Shown piece after piece: positions 34,490 through 45,734 of a stretch of DNA of 64,000 bases. Origin of the DNA: Fragum whitleyi. Lineage: Eukaryota; Mollusca; Bivalvia; Cardiida; Cardiidae. The notes under the pieces are model-generated. The model was given only the letters and a program-made list of their open reading frames with translations. It was not told the DNA's origin and ran no database searches. Location: assembly GCA_948146395.1 (NCBI GenBank), contig OX411559.1:33234715-33298714 (forward strand), written 5' to 3'. Position 1 is the stretch's first letter, and the number at the start of each line of letters is the position of its first letter. The translations under genes and the position numbers were made by a program.

Positions 34490-34668
34490 TATCAAATAAT
34501 TTCATTTTCGCGTTGAAGTGTCTATGAATAAAGTATGGTGGATGACCAGTTATGTGCAAAAGGTGAAATTCGAGGGCGGAGCCCGAGAATTCAACTTTGC
34601 ATATAAGTCCACCCTGTATCAGACTTTATTCATGGTCACATTAACGCGAAAATAGAATTATTTCCATT
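34490..34668. mobile_element. Foldback element, about 180 bp
   Basis: Arms 'ttttcgcgttgaagtgtcta' plus 'tgaataaagtatggtgga' and complement 'tccaccctgtatcagacttt' plus 'attcatggtcacattaacgc', centre 'gagggcggagcccgag'. Downstream to 34850 is a 'gacgtcaa' region similar to elements B and D. Confidence 0.7.
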
Positions 34669-35183
34669 ATAACACGACCCCGATCCCGATATAAGTTTTA
34701 TAACCCTGTTTTGGTTGTAAAACAGTTTTAATTCATTTTTCTGATCGTAAAATAAATGAAAAAAACATTGATTATGACGTAAGGAGAATTTCACAGAAAA
34801 CGACGCGCGTCATTTAGCACGTGTGTATTATGACGTCAAAGGAACCAATTTTGCCGTTGAAAATAAATAAATAAATAAAATAAAACTTATATGCGGATCC
34901 ATCTGTGTTTACAGTAAAACACATGAAATTTGAAGTAAATTGCGAATAATATTGCGTTTTGTGCGATCGTGTTATAATGGCAAATGAAATTTGAAGTTGG
35001 TCCAATAAGTTTTGACAAGAACCAAAAAGCAATCACATGTCCTATATTTTTGTTATATCTAGAAATCATAAATTTGTAATTTCCTGTGAAGTTATTTTGT
35101 CAAAAAAGATAATACTTTTTCCCACAAGATATTTATTTTATCATGAGTTGTCACCTGTTTTCAGACAGACATATTGTACTCAC

Positions 35184-35852
35184 CTCTATAATCTTGCTCA
35201 TACGAGTTCGCTCATTTGTCTGATCACCATTCATCCTACGCCTTACCACGAAAATGACGATAACAACAACCACTATCAGCGCCAAACCGCCACCAGCAGA
35301 GCCGGCCACGATGGCTATTGGAAAATCTTTTGTGTCACTTGGACCTGCTTCAATAGTTTCATTAGTATTGTCAGTCTTGTTGATACATTGGATACCTTCA
35401 TTATCAATATTTCTGACTTTATCTGTACCGTTTGGGCATTCATCAACGCACTCGTTTTGATATTCAAATCTGCATATATCACAATTTTCTGTTCCTGAAT
35501 CATTACACTTTAGGCAAAGATCATCGCATTGAATACATTGAAATCCATCAAAATATTCATTAGGACGACATTTGTAACATAGTACAAATTGGTATTCCGT
35601 AACAGAGCTGTTGGAATCTGTCCCATTCTCAGTTTCGATCGCCGTTGTTACCAAAGCAACATCAGTAGATGTCAAGGTCATTTTTGTGGTCGTATCGGTT
35701 CTCGGCTTACAATCATCTGATGATATATTTGATGCCTGGTACCCTTCCGGACACGTTTGATTAGTGCCGCATGTTTCCGGAAAGAAGCACGGACAGCATG
35801 TTCCAAACGAGTCGACCGTGACATCATCACAATGGAGAATGATTGCGTCAGT
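35184..35852 (-). CDS. Gene 2: Cys-rich ectodomain and transmembrane exon
   Basis: 669-bp minus-strand exon (223 codons). The acceptor is 'aattattcattacag' and the donor 'gtgagt' follows 'atagag'; both ends are phase 0. Layout by exon residue: about 1-45 Cys-rich (CCPCFFPETCG, TCPEGYQ); 46-85 Thr/Ser-rich linker with NGT and NSS sites; 90-150 CxxC repeats ending ECVDECPNGT, like furin-like/growth-factor-receptor Cys-rich modules; 170-195 a single membrane helix (IAIVAGSAGGGLALIVVVVI...) followed by stop-transfer RRR. Several further N-glycosylation sites. The ectodomain N-terminus and signal peptide are on unseen upstream exons. The module assignment is from the cysteine pattern only. Alternatives are TNFR-like or EGF-like repeats. 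Confidence 0.85.
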
Positions 35853-35908
35853 CTGTAATGAATAATTAGTATTGACAATTAAGATCATCGTGAAATTGAC
35901 GAGTTAAA

Positions 35909-36063
35909 TATAACACATACTTAGTGTATTATATGAAAAGAAATATCAAACGAGGTTGGGAGAATTGAAAATTGTCGAGGCTCTGCCGAGACAATTATCA
36001 ATTATCACAACCGAGTTAGATATTTTTATCATACAATACACTAAGTATGTGTTATATTTATCT
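35909..36063. mobile_element. Foldback F, copy 2
   Basis: Outer arms 'aatataacacatacttagtg' and complement, inner 'aacgaggttgggagaattga', centre 'gtcgaggctctgccgagac'. It lies just 5' of the gene 2 membrane exon. Confidence 0.8.
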
Positions 36064-36118
36064 TATAACCTATTTTTGTCTCCAATTCTCTTTTCACACA
36101 AAACTCTAATTGACGGAA

Positions 36119-36195
36119 ACAGTTAGGAACATCGTGAAATTGACTTGATCAAAACCATTCTTAGTCATTTCCTCAGCGCTCCATCCATTAGTGCA
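36119..36195 (+). mobile_element. MITE-A end fragment
   Basis: 'cagttaggaacatcgtgaaa' then 'tgatcaaaaccattcttagt' and 'cctcagcgctccat', the terminal 75 bp of MITE-A. Confidence 0.7.
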
Positions 36196-36820
36196 GCCAT
36201 TCTAGGCTTAGACCTTCAAATAATTGCAACAAAATATTTTATGCGTTGAATCTAGCTTGATATTAGGTAAACAACATATAAAAAGTCTTAGAAAATCCAA
36301 ATATGCAAAGTTGGTAGGAAACTAAGCAACAGTTCATTATTTCGAACTTATCCAAAAAGCCCTTATAGGCCACCATATTAATATTAACTTTTCAAGGTAA
36401 TGGAAGGAAACATTTCTCATCATATTTTGGTAATTAAATGGAAGAAGATGAAACTACATAAATTTCTTTGATTCAAGAAAACTTTTAATTACATGTTAAA
36501 AGAAATAATTTGTACGGTTAACCCATTGGAACAACAACAATTTGACAAATTTAATATGTTTTCGCGGATGAAGATTTTCCATATTTTTTTGACATTGAAA
36601 TCTTTAAGTGTCTTTAGAATTAGAAACTGTATTGTTTGAAATGGTAATTTAATGAATGAAAAGGGTGTTTCTCATGTTGAAAATGTTTTCCCCAAATTGA
36701 TTTTCTATTTTGTGTACAAGTTCTTTTTGAATTGGGACGAGAAGAAAACCATCTTTTACTTGTCCGAAAATGTTTTTTACTCAAAGGACCTTTGCTTACA
36801 ATCATCGTATCCTTGTGGTA
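36196..36820. other. AT-rich stretch, nothing firm
   Basis: A segment near 36245-36300 ('gaatctagcttgatattagg') weakly recalls repeat L. No exon or RNA gene is supported. Confidence 0.4.
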
Positions 36821-37098
36821 GCTGCCGTCATAGCGCAGCTGGTAGCGCGTCGAACTGTCAATCTAGAGGTAACGGGTTCGATCCCCGACGGCGGCACTCA
36901 TTCTTTCCGACTATTTGTCTCTCACCAATGGGTCGATAATCGTAGACCTATGTGAGATAGCAGCTGGAGGCTAGGAAAGGCTGTGGTGGTTGTATTGGTG
37001 AGAGAAATACAAGGAAACCATTGCTAGGTGATCCAGCCTCCTCGATATAACTGAAAAAAGTATTGAAAGCGGCGTTAAACTGCATTCAATCAATCAAT
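36821..37098 (+). mobile_element. SINE-1, full length
   Basis: Head 'gctgccgtcatagcgcagct' with 'ggtagcgcgtcg' (A box), B box 'gggttcgatccccgac', complete body, tail 'cattcaatcaatcaatg'. The loop around 'gaactgtcaat' suggests a GTC-type anticodon arm in the ancestral tRNA (inference). No clear target-site duplication. Confidence 0.9.
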
Positions 37099-37121
37099 GA
37101 TCCGTGAACACACACATACAT

Positions 37122-37318
37122 ATAGGCTAACTTATTTCTGGCCCGCTTTCGGGTCGGCTGTAGACTGGTCTCACTATCAAACATCAGAATAGCCTAGAAA
37201 AGGATATTCTTATAGTCGACATTTGGACCAGTCTAAAGCTGGTAGCCCGCTGTCTGAGAGATACTCTAATGAAGCGGGCAACAATACCCGACCGGGGTCA
37301 GAAATAAGTTGGCCCTAT
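37122..37318. mobile_element. MITE with 'aacttatttctg' TIR
   Basis: Ends 'ataggctaacttatttctgg' and 'cagaaataagttggccctat', about 197 bp. The interior has inverted 'tagactggtc' / 'gaccagtcta' and 'cccgctttcgggtcgg' / 'cccgaccgggg'. Confidence 0.75.
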
Positions 37319-37330
37319 ATTTAATTTCAT

Positions 37331-37635
37331 ATACCGTATTTCCCCTATTGATAGCGCCCTCCCTAATAGTAGCACCCTCCTTTTTTTCTAAGAAAAATAA
37401 CTTCAATTACCTAACTTTTAAAAATTTGTTGAGACATCTTCTTTAACTTGGTGTGAATTTCCTCTAAACAATCTTACATATGATTGTTTAGGGGAACATT
37501 ACCTAAAATCAAAGGGAAAAGGCCATAAAAGGCATAAGTGTAATGATTTTTTAATCATAAAATGTATGATAAATAAAAGCTCACTGACCATGTTATGAAT
37601 AACTCCCGGAGGCGTTTATCATGAGAATACGGTAT
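37331..37635. mobile_element. MITE O copy 2
   Basis: Inverted ends 'ataccgtatttcccctatt' and 'atcatgagaatacggtat', palindromic middle 'caatcttacatatgattg'. It is collinear with 1768-2070. Confidence 0.75.
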
Positions 37636-37644
37636 TTTGATAAA

Positions 37645-37800
37645 GGGGGCAAAATATCGAAAAATTCGTCTATAATCGACGAAATGATAATATATCCTCC
37701 CTTGAATTTCACCAAAAACTCACTCATCACGCTCATTCAATTTCATTCAATACGCATTTTAAATCCATTTACAATTGTCAATTACACGATGTTCTTATTA
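37645..37800. mobile_element. MITE-A right half
   Basis: 'atcgaaaaattcgtctataa' core, 'cctcccttgaatttcacc', 'ctcattcaatttcattcaat' and a diverged TIR 'gtcaattacacgatgttctt'. It is directly joined to element J. Confidence 0.7.
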
Positions 37801-37807
37801 TCCACGA

Positions 37808-38176
37808 TTTATGCCCTGGCAGGGCGGAGCCTAAGTAACGGGTCGTTGCACTTAAGGTTAAGGGAAATCAGCTTTTATCTAAAATAACCTTTTCTAAAGA
37901 GAGTCGACATAAATAACTCGAGACCTTAAATCGTAGATTGGTAACCAAGTCCTCGCAACTTCAGCTTAATCAAGCTGAAGTTACGAGGCTTTGGTGACCA
38001 AACGATGAAATGTGTTCACTCTCTCAAAGCACGTGAATCCTTTAGGTGTTAGGATACAGTTATTTGCACGCGTTAACGATGATTACCGACTAAAATTTGA
38101 AAGAACCCAAACTATTTAAAAGTAAACTCGCGAAATTACGTCACGGTTAAGCCCCGCCCTGCCAGTTCATTGATTA
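37808..38176 (+). mobile_element. Element J, intact copy 1
   Basis: Inverted ends 'atgccctggcagggcggagc' and 'gccccgccctgccagttcat', palindromic centre 'acttcagcttaatcaagctg' and complement, arms with 'gagtcgacataaataactcg'. About 370 bp. No coding capacity, so non-autonomous. Other copies at 58240-58893 and 62711-63080. Confidence 0.85.
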
Positions 38177-39005
38177 CACAAAATAACTGTAGCCTATAGT
38201 GCGATTTTATTAACTTGAATCTGACCCCTGCTATTTAGATGAATAAAAATATGATTATTCCTACTTGGCTTTGCACGTGCTTTCATAGGAATGAATAACA
38301 AACGTTATTGAATGTATTATACATTTTGTTTATTGATAAAATATGTCGTTAATTGTTATTTAAGCCTTTTTTCCACAGAGGTCAAAGTCGGGTCAAATTA
38401 ACCAGGCTATACCTACATTTTTTGTCCTCAAGACGCAGGGTATAACGTGCAACGCCGACAACAGAAAGTTCATGGACACATGATCGATTTTTTCGATACG
38501 GAACTAACGGTGGAGCAACTTTTTGACTGATTTATAAACCGAAATAATCATTTTCATTTCAATTTTTGGTATCACTGTCGATATAAATGGTTCTTCTTTT
38601 AGGATATAAAAGTAGAGGGTAAAAACTAAGCCAAATGAGCGAAATAAATTTATTTTCACGCGGCCATTCTGTTTAACCCTTAGTCATTGAATCACTAGTC
38701 GGCCTTTCACAAGCAGTGCCTTCGACCGCTACAGCACTTAGAAATACAAATATAACAGGTAGGCCTTACCAATTTATACACATGGGTGGAGAGGACAAGG
38801 GCGGAATTTCTTTTCCCAGAAAAATGATCGTTGTACGGGCGGGATTGATCCCTTTTGATCCACAAACCAAATTCCTCATCACTGAGCCACGGACCATTTC
38901 GTTTCTAGTTTGCCCAAAGTACCGATATTTCTTTTTAAATAAACAAGCGAATAAGTACAAAACAGCGAAATAAACAAGAGAACCGTTGACACTAAACCGT
39001 TCACC
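38177..39005. other. Stretch with weak structure
   Basis: Contains 'ggtcaaagtcgggtcaaatt' (38391) and an inverted relative near 39020, suggesting a decayed element. The opposing 83-85 codon frames at 38716-39017 overlap each other and show no recognised motif. Confidence 0.35.
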
Positions 39006-39009
39006 TGCG

Positions 39010-40060
39010 GTCACCAAGGTCTAGATTTTGACCCAACTTGACCAAGTTTTTCAGATGTTTTTAAGATTAACCAAAACAAAAGTTCCGACAAAGTTTCAAG
39101 TCACTTGAGCCAAAAATAATACACATTTTATAACTAGACTTGATCCAATTTTGAACTCGTCCAATAAACCATGTTGATTAAAATTCTGAACAAGTTCCAA
39201 AGCATTTGAACCACGAATATCTCATCCAGAGTTCACAGAAGGGTTTTCTAAGATGTCGCCCGGTCCCTAGTTTTTGACCACACAATGTCGAATTTGTCCG
39301 AGGGCTGGTAGAAAAAAATGTAAACGTTTCACGAATTTTGGGACAAAATGTTGCCTCTACGATGCACAAAAAGGATTTCTGACGTGCCCCAATTGTCAAA
39401 GGTCTGATAGAGACAAACAATCTGAACAAGTTCCAAAACATTTGGGCAAAAGGTCTCTAGAATGCACACAAGGTGTTTCTAAGATTTTATCCGTGACCTC
39501 GTTTTTGATTCCTTTTGACCTAATTTCCAACAAGTTCGAGATTATGTAGACAAACATCTTTACCAAGTTTGAAGACATCTGGGGCCCGTTTTACTAAACA
39601 TCTTACGATCATTTTTTGCGTAAGTCAAAAATTAAAGTTGCTTCTACAATAGTTACTAAATATGGAATTCTGCCATGCCTTATCTCAACGATTTCAATGA
39701 GATATTGCAAGACAGAATCTAACAATAAATGATAACACCAGGTACGATTTGTGATTTTGACTTACGATCATTTTTTTCGTAAGAAGTTTAGTAAAACTGG
39801 CCCCTGGGCCACAAATATGGTCCATAGAGTGCACATTCTCTCTGTAAGATAGTTTTTTGAATCTGCTTCACCCAATGCTGAGGTTGTTCGGGGGTATTTA
39901 AAAGAAACATTCTATTCCAAGTTTCAAGACATTTGGGTTATAAATGTGACTTGTAGAGTTCACACGAGATGTTGGCGGACGATGCATGAGAGACGACGGA
40001 TGGCGGTCACGGCTAGATCACAAAAACTAACCATGAGCATTCGCGCTCAGGTGAGCTTAA
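39010..40060 (+). repeat. Multi-unit interspersed repeat T with nested MITE
   Basis: Diverged units with 'tgaccaagtttcaagacatt' and 'tggtccatagagtgcacatt' variants. The end 'catgagagacgacggatggc' to 'cgctcaggtgagctt' is typical of this bivalve repeat type (from memory). Interrupted by a MITE at 39588-39805. The open frames inside are not genes. A (CA)n and A-rich run follows to about 40125. Confidence 0.65.
39588..39805. mobile_element. Harbinger-like MITE candidate, copy 1
   Basis: Ends 'gggcccgttttactaaacat' and 'agtttagtaaaactggccc', then sub-terminal 'ttacgatcattttttgcgta' and its inverted partner. It is flanked by CTG on both sides, a possible 3-bp duplication. GGGCC ends with 3-bp duplications suggest a PIF/Harbinger-type element (inference). 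Confidence 0.65.
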
Positions 40061-40125
40061 TAAACACACACACACACACACAAAAGAAAAAAAAAACACC
40101 ACCAACAACAACAAAAAACCAAAGC

Positions 40126-41575
40126 TTTAAAAAGTAAATATCCGTTTTCGATGACGAGATTGATAAATTTGGTATTTGACTTTCTCGATTTTTTCGCAAA
40201 ATACAAACGGCAGTCTACATACCCGGTCCTCTCTGTGGACCCGATCACGGTGTTAATCATTCTACTCCAAGTGGAGTAGTTTTAATTCATTGAAATCCAA
40301 ATCCAAAATCACAGTTAAAAAATTGTCATAAGCGATCATCACGGGGACCATCAAAAATCGGTCGCTTATGGAAACGGTCGCTAAATACGATATTTTATAT
40401 AAAGAAAGACGGGTCATTTTGATAGCACACTGTCCCATTTTTTAATCCCCTTTGTCCCTCAGACAGATGTCTTCAATTGGTTCAACAGCATAAAATTCAA
40501 TGATGAACCATTTTTCCTTTTCATGGGGTAATCTGTTTAGAAGTTTGGCTGACGGTTAATGGACTTATTATTGTTGACGCTGAATAAAAGCGGTTGCTTA
40601 ATATAAGTTGTCGCTTGAGCAATATCGGCTGTATATTAAACTCATTTGGGTTCAAAACAAGAACTTTTCCACCTCTGGTAGAATTGGTTTTGAAAGAGGA
40701 AACCGATTTGAATTCGAGAAGAGACTTTTTTTTTCTTTTCATTGTTTTTTTCTTTTGAAGATGAAAGAGTTACTAATATTTCATTGTTATTATGATTTGT
40801 TTTGAGTTAACTATATCATAGCATGCAAAAATGTGTTATCAATCATAGAACAAAAGTTCTTTTCTAATATCAGATTGGCGGTACAATGTAAGCTAAACAA
40901 CAACAATAGCAGCAGCAACAAAACAACAACAACAACAACAACAACAACAGAGCTGTTTTTATTCAGCACCTAATCCCACGTCACCGTCAATTTCCGAAAT
41001 TTTCAACAAACTTGACCTTAAAAAAATAACCTCGACCTTGACTAATGACCTTGAAAGTGGTACCAACAGAATGGTTCTGTCCCAAGCAATGGACGTGTGA
41101 AATATGGAAACCAAATGCTTTAAAAAAGTGATGGCAAATGTAAAAGATTTTGGGTGATAATCGAAAAAAAGAAGAAAAAACCTATATGCACCCGTTGTAT
41201 CGATCGGTGGGCAAAAAACGAAAACAAATGAGATCATCATTTTTGAAAAGACTCTATCTCAGATTCTTGCAGTTTCTTGCTTTAGTGACAGGGCCATCAC
41301 TTTTAGAAGTTGATCTGTCGCTATCCAAATTGGCCTCCGACATACAGTTATCAAAATTTTGAAATTGACAAAATGAATTTTACCACGGACACCACAATTC
41401 GTTCATTTTTGGTAGTCGGTCCATTTTCGTGTGATAAAGTAATGGACCAACGATGAATGGATAGAGAGGGAAATTGAGGAAAAAAGATTGATTTCTTGAA
41501 TTTCTCAAAAGTACATGTATGTTCCTTCGAAAGATAGGCAGAAACCCGCGGTCGTTGCGCAGTTATTAGCGAATT
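40126..41575. other. Low-feature region with microsatellites
   Basis: Contains 'ggtcgcttatggaaacggtc' (40361) and 'aagcggttgcttaatataag' (40588), likely parts of one decayed element; (CAA)n at 40897-40950; T-rich runs near 40725. Overlapping minus and plus frames at 40521-41362 show no recognised protein and are treated as chance. Confidence 0.4.
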
Positions 41576-41581
41576 GAACGG

Positions 41582-41793
41582 CCTGTTTTACTAAACACCG
41601 TACGATAATTTTTGCGTTAGTCAAAACTTGAAGTTGCTTCTACAGTAGTAACGTAATATGGAATTTTACCGCGCATCATCTGAGATATTGCAAGGCAGAA
41701 TCTAACAATGAATGAATACATCAGGTACGATCTGTGATTTTGACTTACGATTAATATTTTCTAAAGAAGGTGAGTAAAACGAGTCACTTGTCC
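41582..41793. mobile_element. Harbinger-like MITE candidate, copy 2
   Basis: Collinear with 39588-39805: 'gcctgttttactaaacaccg', 'aagttgcttctacagtagta', 'gagatattgcaaggcagaat', 'tgattttgacttacgatta', end 'gagtaaaacgagtc'. Ends are more decayed. Confidence 0.65.
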
Positions 41794-41849
41794 CAGATTC
41801 TATCGCCGGCCGATACTTGTATCGTTATAGTATTTTCTGCTCAGCCTAT

Positions 41850-42655
41850 TAATGAACAAGAGTGCCATCGTCACAAAATACGCCGCCACTTTGCTGCTGT
41901 TTCACGAAAATAATTGTAGACACTACTTATTTTGACAGAACCAAATTCAAAATGACCAAGTTTCATTTAAATCAAAACAAAACGTTAGGAGGAGTTGCCT
42001 TCACAAGGCTGCAATTTCAATAAGCCCCAGACACTAAGTTTTAAGGGGGGCATAATTCAGGGAAATAAATGAGCCATAAAATCCTTGATCCATGTACATC
42101 TACAAATTATGGTGATGACATTGACCAAGATTCATTTTAATAAAGACAAAAAGTAAGGAGGAGTTGTGTTCAAAAGGCTGAAATTTCAATAGGCCCTAGA
42201 TACTAAGTTTTAAGGGGGCATAATTTAGGGTAAAATTAATGAACCATAAAATCCTTACTTTTTTTCTCATCTACCAATTTCGGGTATAACATCCACCAAG
42301 TTTCATTTAGATCCAGCCAGAAACTTAGGAAGAGTTGCATTCACAAGGCTGCAATTTCAATAAGCCCCAGAGACTAAATTTTAAGGGGGCATAACTGAGG
42401 CAATAAGCCCCAGAGACTAAGTTATCAAGGGGCATAACTCAGGCAAAAATCAACGAACCATAAAATCATTCCTTCACGCACATCTACCAATTGAGGTGAT
42501 AACATTGACCAAGTTTCAAGAAGATCCAGCCAGAAACTTAGGAGGAGTTGCGTTGACAAGAAAAGTGGACGGACGGACGGACGGATGGACGGACGGACGG
42601 ACGGACAGACGGAGAAGATGACGCCAATATACGTCCACCTCCGGCGGCGTATAAA
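41850..42655 (-). repeat. Interspersed repeat I, copy 2
   Basis: Minus-strand start 'ttatacgccgccggaggtgg' and a (gtcc)n run (plus strand (ggac)n at 42567-42605). Units carry 'aggaggagttgc', 'aggctgcaatttcaataagc' and 'aagggggcataa' near 41988, 42151, 42329 and 42541. Opposite orientation to 8434. The 81-codon minus frame at 42425-42670 is repeat sequence. Confidence 0.75.
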
Positions 42656-43030
42656 AATCGTGAAATACACATAAAAAACATGAATAGGCCTCTGTTTTAT
42701 TCTTTATTGCCCCACATTAGGTTTGAAGAAATTTCTGGAGAAAAAAGTACTGGCCGTTGATCTTTTTTTTTTTCTTGCTAACGTCTTTTCATCTTTTTTG
42801 TACCTTGATATATAACTTTTACGAGAGACTTTTAATCATTGACGAATCAAAATGTCACAGATTTCAAGTTTTTCGTCTTTGGTGAAAACCTTCAAAACAA
42901 GAATATATACTTAATTTCAGGGGTTTAAATTTCAAAAGAGTATTTCATGTTCTTACCTATATTTTTTTCTAAGTATGTTGACCCTTAAATGATGTGAGCA
43001 TTTATACGATGAAAGCAAGGCCAGATATCT
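42656..43030. other. AT-rich stretch, nothing seen
   Basis: T-run at 42762-42775. No repeat family or coding support. Confidence 0.4.
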
Positions 43031-43031
43031 G

Positions 43032-43166
43032 CCCTGTGTTCAGGATGTTAAAACGTTTCGCGAGTGCTTTGAGATGATAACCCGCTTTGCACGTGCACAT
43101 ACGTGCAAAGCGGGGTACCATTTCGAAAGCGCTTCGCTAACGTTTTCATCCTGAACGCAAGGCTGG
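43032..43166. mobile_element. Foldback-C, best-preserved full copy
   Basis: 'ccctgtgttcaggatgttaa' to 'catcctgaacgcaaggctgg'. Core arms 'taacccgctttgcacgtgca' and 'cgtgcaaagcggggtaccat'. The whole 135 bp can pair with itself. Confidence 0.85.
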
Positions 43167-43382
43167 TACCGATGCTAGGCTATAAGGTGCCGGACAATGG
43201 ATAAAAAATAGTTCTTTATAACTACCCCCTTTATTCTGTGTACGTTGAACCTTTGATAGCCAAAATATATCAGCGACGTCAAACAAATAGCATTAGTAAC
43301 ATCGGATAGATGTCCCATAATTATCAGTTTTTGTACGACGAAACGTAAAAATAATATAAATACTAGTAAATTATGTAGTGGG

Positions 43383-43536
43383 TAATTGTTTGTTTCAGTG
43401 TGAAATCGACTTTTCATTCATTGAGTTAATAACAAAATCTATTTCCACGAGTTACGAAGTTACGAGAAAAACTAAAGATTTTGTTAATCAAGAAATGAAA
43501 GATATATCGATCTTACACGAAAAATAAATAGAGGAT
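43383..43536 (-). mobile_element. Foldback-B core, diverged
   Basis: 'aattgtttgtttcagtgtga', 'ttgagttaataacaaaatct', loop 'acgagttacgaagttacgag' and complement-like right arm ending 'aaataaatagaggat'. Directly joined to element E. Confidence 0.7.
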
Positions 43537-43850
43537 ATTGAATGAGTGGTCATGGAATACTGACTTTAATAAACGAGTCATATATAAACAGATAAAAACG
43601 AGGCTGTGCCGAATTTTTATCTGTTTACAGATAACGAGTTTAATAAATTCTGTATTCTATGAGCACAAATTTTATATTCTATTTATAATATGACCCGAAT
43701 CTTTGCGAAAAATCGTCAAACTTCTTGAAATTCAACATTTCAATTTTCTGCGAAACTTATAAGGTCGCTTGAAACAATATATACATTATGACGTCTTTTT
43801 CGCGGTTACAAAATAGCGTTGCTATTTGCTCTGAGCTCATTTGCATAGTT
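43532..43850 (-). mobile_element. Element E, copy 2
   Basis: Inverted relative to 22284-22645: 'gaggatattgaatgagtggt', foldback 'aacagataaaaacgaggctg', 'attctatttataatatgacc', 'ttacaaaatagcgttgct'. It continues to a further small palindrome 'gtgaaataacacccg..cggggttatttcac' at 43860-43915. Confidence 0.75.
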
Positions 43851-43955
43851 ATTCCACTAGTGAAATAACACCCGTGTAATATAGAAAATATTCAACGGGG
43901 TTATTTCACTCCCGCGACGTAGGTCATATTATAAACGATCTTCTATTTCTCCGAT

Positions 43956-45402
43956 CTTAAAGCTCCCGTCTGTGTTTGTGAACGTTTCGAAACTCACGAC
44001 AATGATCTGAGACGGCTTTGAACACAAAAACTAGACTTTTATTCCCTAAGACAAGTTCAATTTGACAATCCAATATTCGGTGAAGCAAACGATTATGACG
44101 CGATGATCTATATATAGGCCTAACTTGATGAACATTTACGACCCGCAACATTTTGTACTCCAGTATGAATACCGCTCCATTACCGCTCCTAATCGTGGGC
44201 GTATTTCAGATGACCAAAATCTCATTTACATATACTAAGCGACTTTAAAAACACAATTCTTAAAAACGTCACTTAAATGCAAATAATAGTGAATAGACTC
44301 ACACTGAAATATACTTAATTTGTTACTTTAACAAGTTACCTTTAGTCCAACACCAATGTTATTTTGAAACATTCTCTTGTATTCCCAATACGGGGACACT
44401 TTTAAGCATACCCACGAAAGTTGAAATTTCTCCATAGCCCTACTGCTTGAACGACATTTTCTTTTCAAATGAAACAAAAGCCAAACAAATTTCAGAGTTT
44501 GGTTAAATGAATCAAGAGGTAAAACAAACCATGAATACTGCGTTTAAGCACGTTTGGTAAAAAGACGACGCCAAAACGTCGTCTTTTTGACCAGAAATGA
44601 CGTCACTTACATGCTTTTCCATTCCGTTCGTAGAACCACAAACGTTGTTCATGTAAATGCGGTTTTGGCAAACAAAGCCTGATCACGCTTTTAACCCCTT
44701 ACCAGACAACTCGTTTAGAATTGAGATGCCATTTTCAGCGTGTTTACGGCATGGCACTAACGTCATTTTAACACGTTAAGTCTTCTGAAACTCCTTTTTG
44801 GCAAGGTCCTACCATGCGGATGTTTAAATATTGAACGAATTAATCAATACTTTTTAGTCTAATCGAGGTTAACGACGTTCCGATTCTAAGGAACACTTTC
44901 CCTTTTGACTTACTTAATTAAGAGTACATTCTTTGCAAAGCGAGTGAGTTGATTTCGCTTCTTTTAACGGTTTTTGAAATGTCAATCGTTGATTACCCTC
45001 CACACTTCTGATTTGTTAAATCAATCAACCGTAAAAAGTGCAATGAAAAAGAAAGTGTGAACAGTATATTGCTATGCCAAAAATAACTTAAGCGTAAAAT
45101 CAAATCAAGATTAAGTCGATTTAACAGAGGATCTTGTTTGTATGATTTCAGCAAAATTTAGTTAAGCCAAATCTTTTTTTTCTTTACTCAAATTTCAAAT
45201 TTACTTTGGTGCGTTTTTAAAGTCGCTCAGTATATTTCACTTTATACGGCAGAATATGCGTTTGACGAAAATTCCGCCGTTCGTCGATTGATTTGTATTG
45301 TAATGTAACTAATCTTTCATAAGACTAAAGCAAGAAAAAATAATCAAAGAATATTCACGAAAGAGAAACTTTTTTAATCAAAACGCACACGGGGGCTTTA
45401 AG
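43956..45402. mobile_element. Candidate 1.45-kb non-autonomous DNA transposon
   Basis: Terminal inverted repeats 'cttaaagctcccgtctgtgt' and complement of 'cgcacacgggggctttaag'. TTAA is present at both ends, which would fit a TTAA-targeting (piggyBac-type) element, but it may be part of the TIR. The interior holds a second inverted pair ('aagcgactttaaaaacac' near 44238, 'cgtttttaaagtcgctcag' near 45211) and a hairpin 'aaaaagacgacg..cgtcgtcttttt' at 44558-44589. No transposase frame is seen. Confidence 0.5.
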
Positions 45403-45475
45403 AAATAAATAAATATCTTACTAAGCTTAAATCAAATTACAACAAATTATTTCACTGATTAAAAACTACGCGTTT

Positions 45476-45570
45476 AACCCTTTGATGTTTAATCCCTGCT
45501 TTTTACGTGCCTGTGATTTTATGATTGTGAAAACATTGTGAAAAAAGAAGAAATTGCTTCTGACAAGCTA
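45476..45570 (+). repeat. Repeat Q, copy 2
   Basis: 'aaccctttgatgtttaatcc' to 'gaagaaattgcttctgaca'. Few differences from 23168-23260. Confidence 0.7.
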
Positions 45571-45734
45571 TTTTCCACACTATTTTCTACCCTACTGAAT
45601 GGTTATTTTTCAAATTAAATCCACTTTAAATTTTTGTCTGCAAAACCTTCGAAATTTGTACAGGTCCAAAATTTTATAAAACAGGAAAGGATAGCCCATC
45701 AGACTTTATTACAATATGCAATATTTCCCCCCCA

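Noticed and set aside
35037..35498. 153-codon plus-strand frame
   Set aside because: Antisense shadow of the gene 2 membrane exon.
36821..36900. Functional tRNA gene (A and B boxes)
   Set aside because: The tRNA-like part continues into the conserved SINE-1 body and tail and recurs in at least twelve copies; the cloverleaf is imperfect.
38716..39578. Opposing 83-91 codon frames
   Set aside because: They overlap on both strands within or next to diverged repeat T; no motif or splice support.
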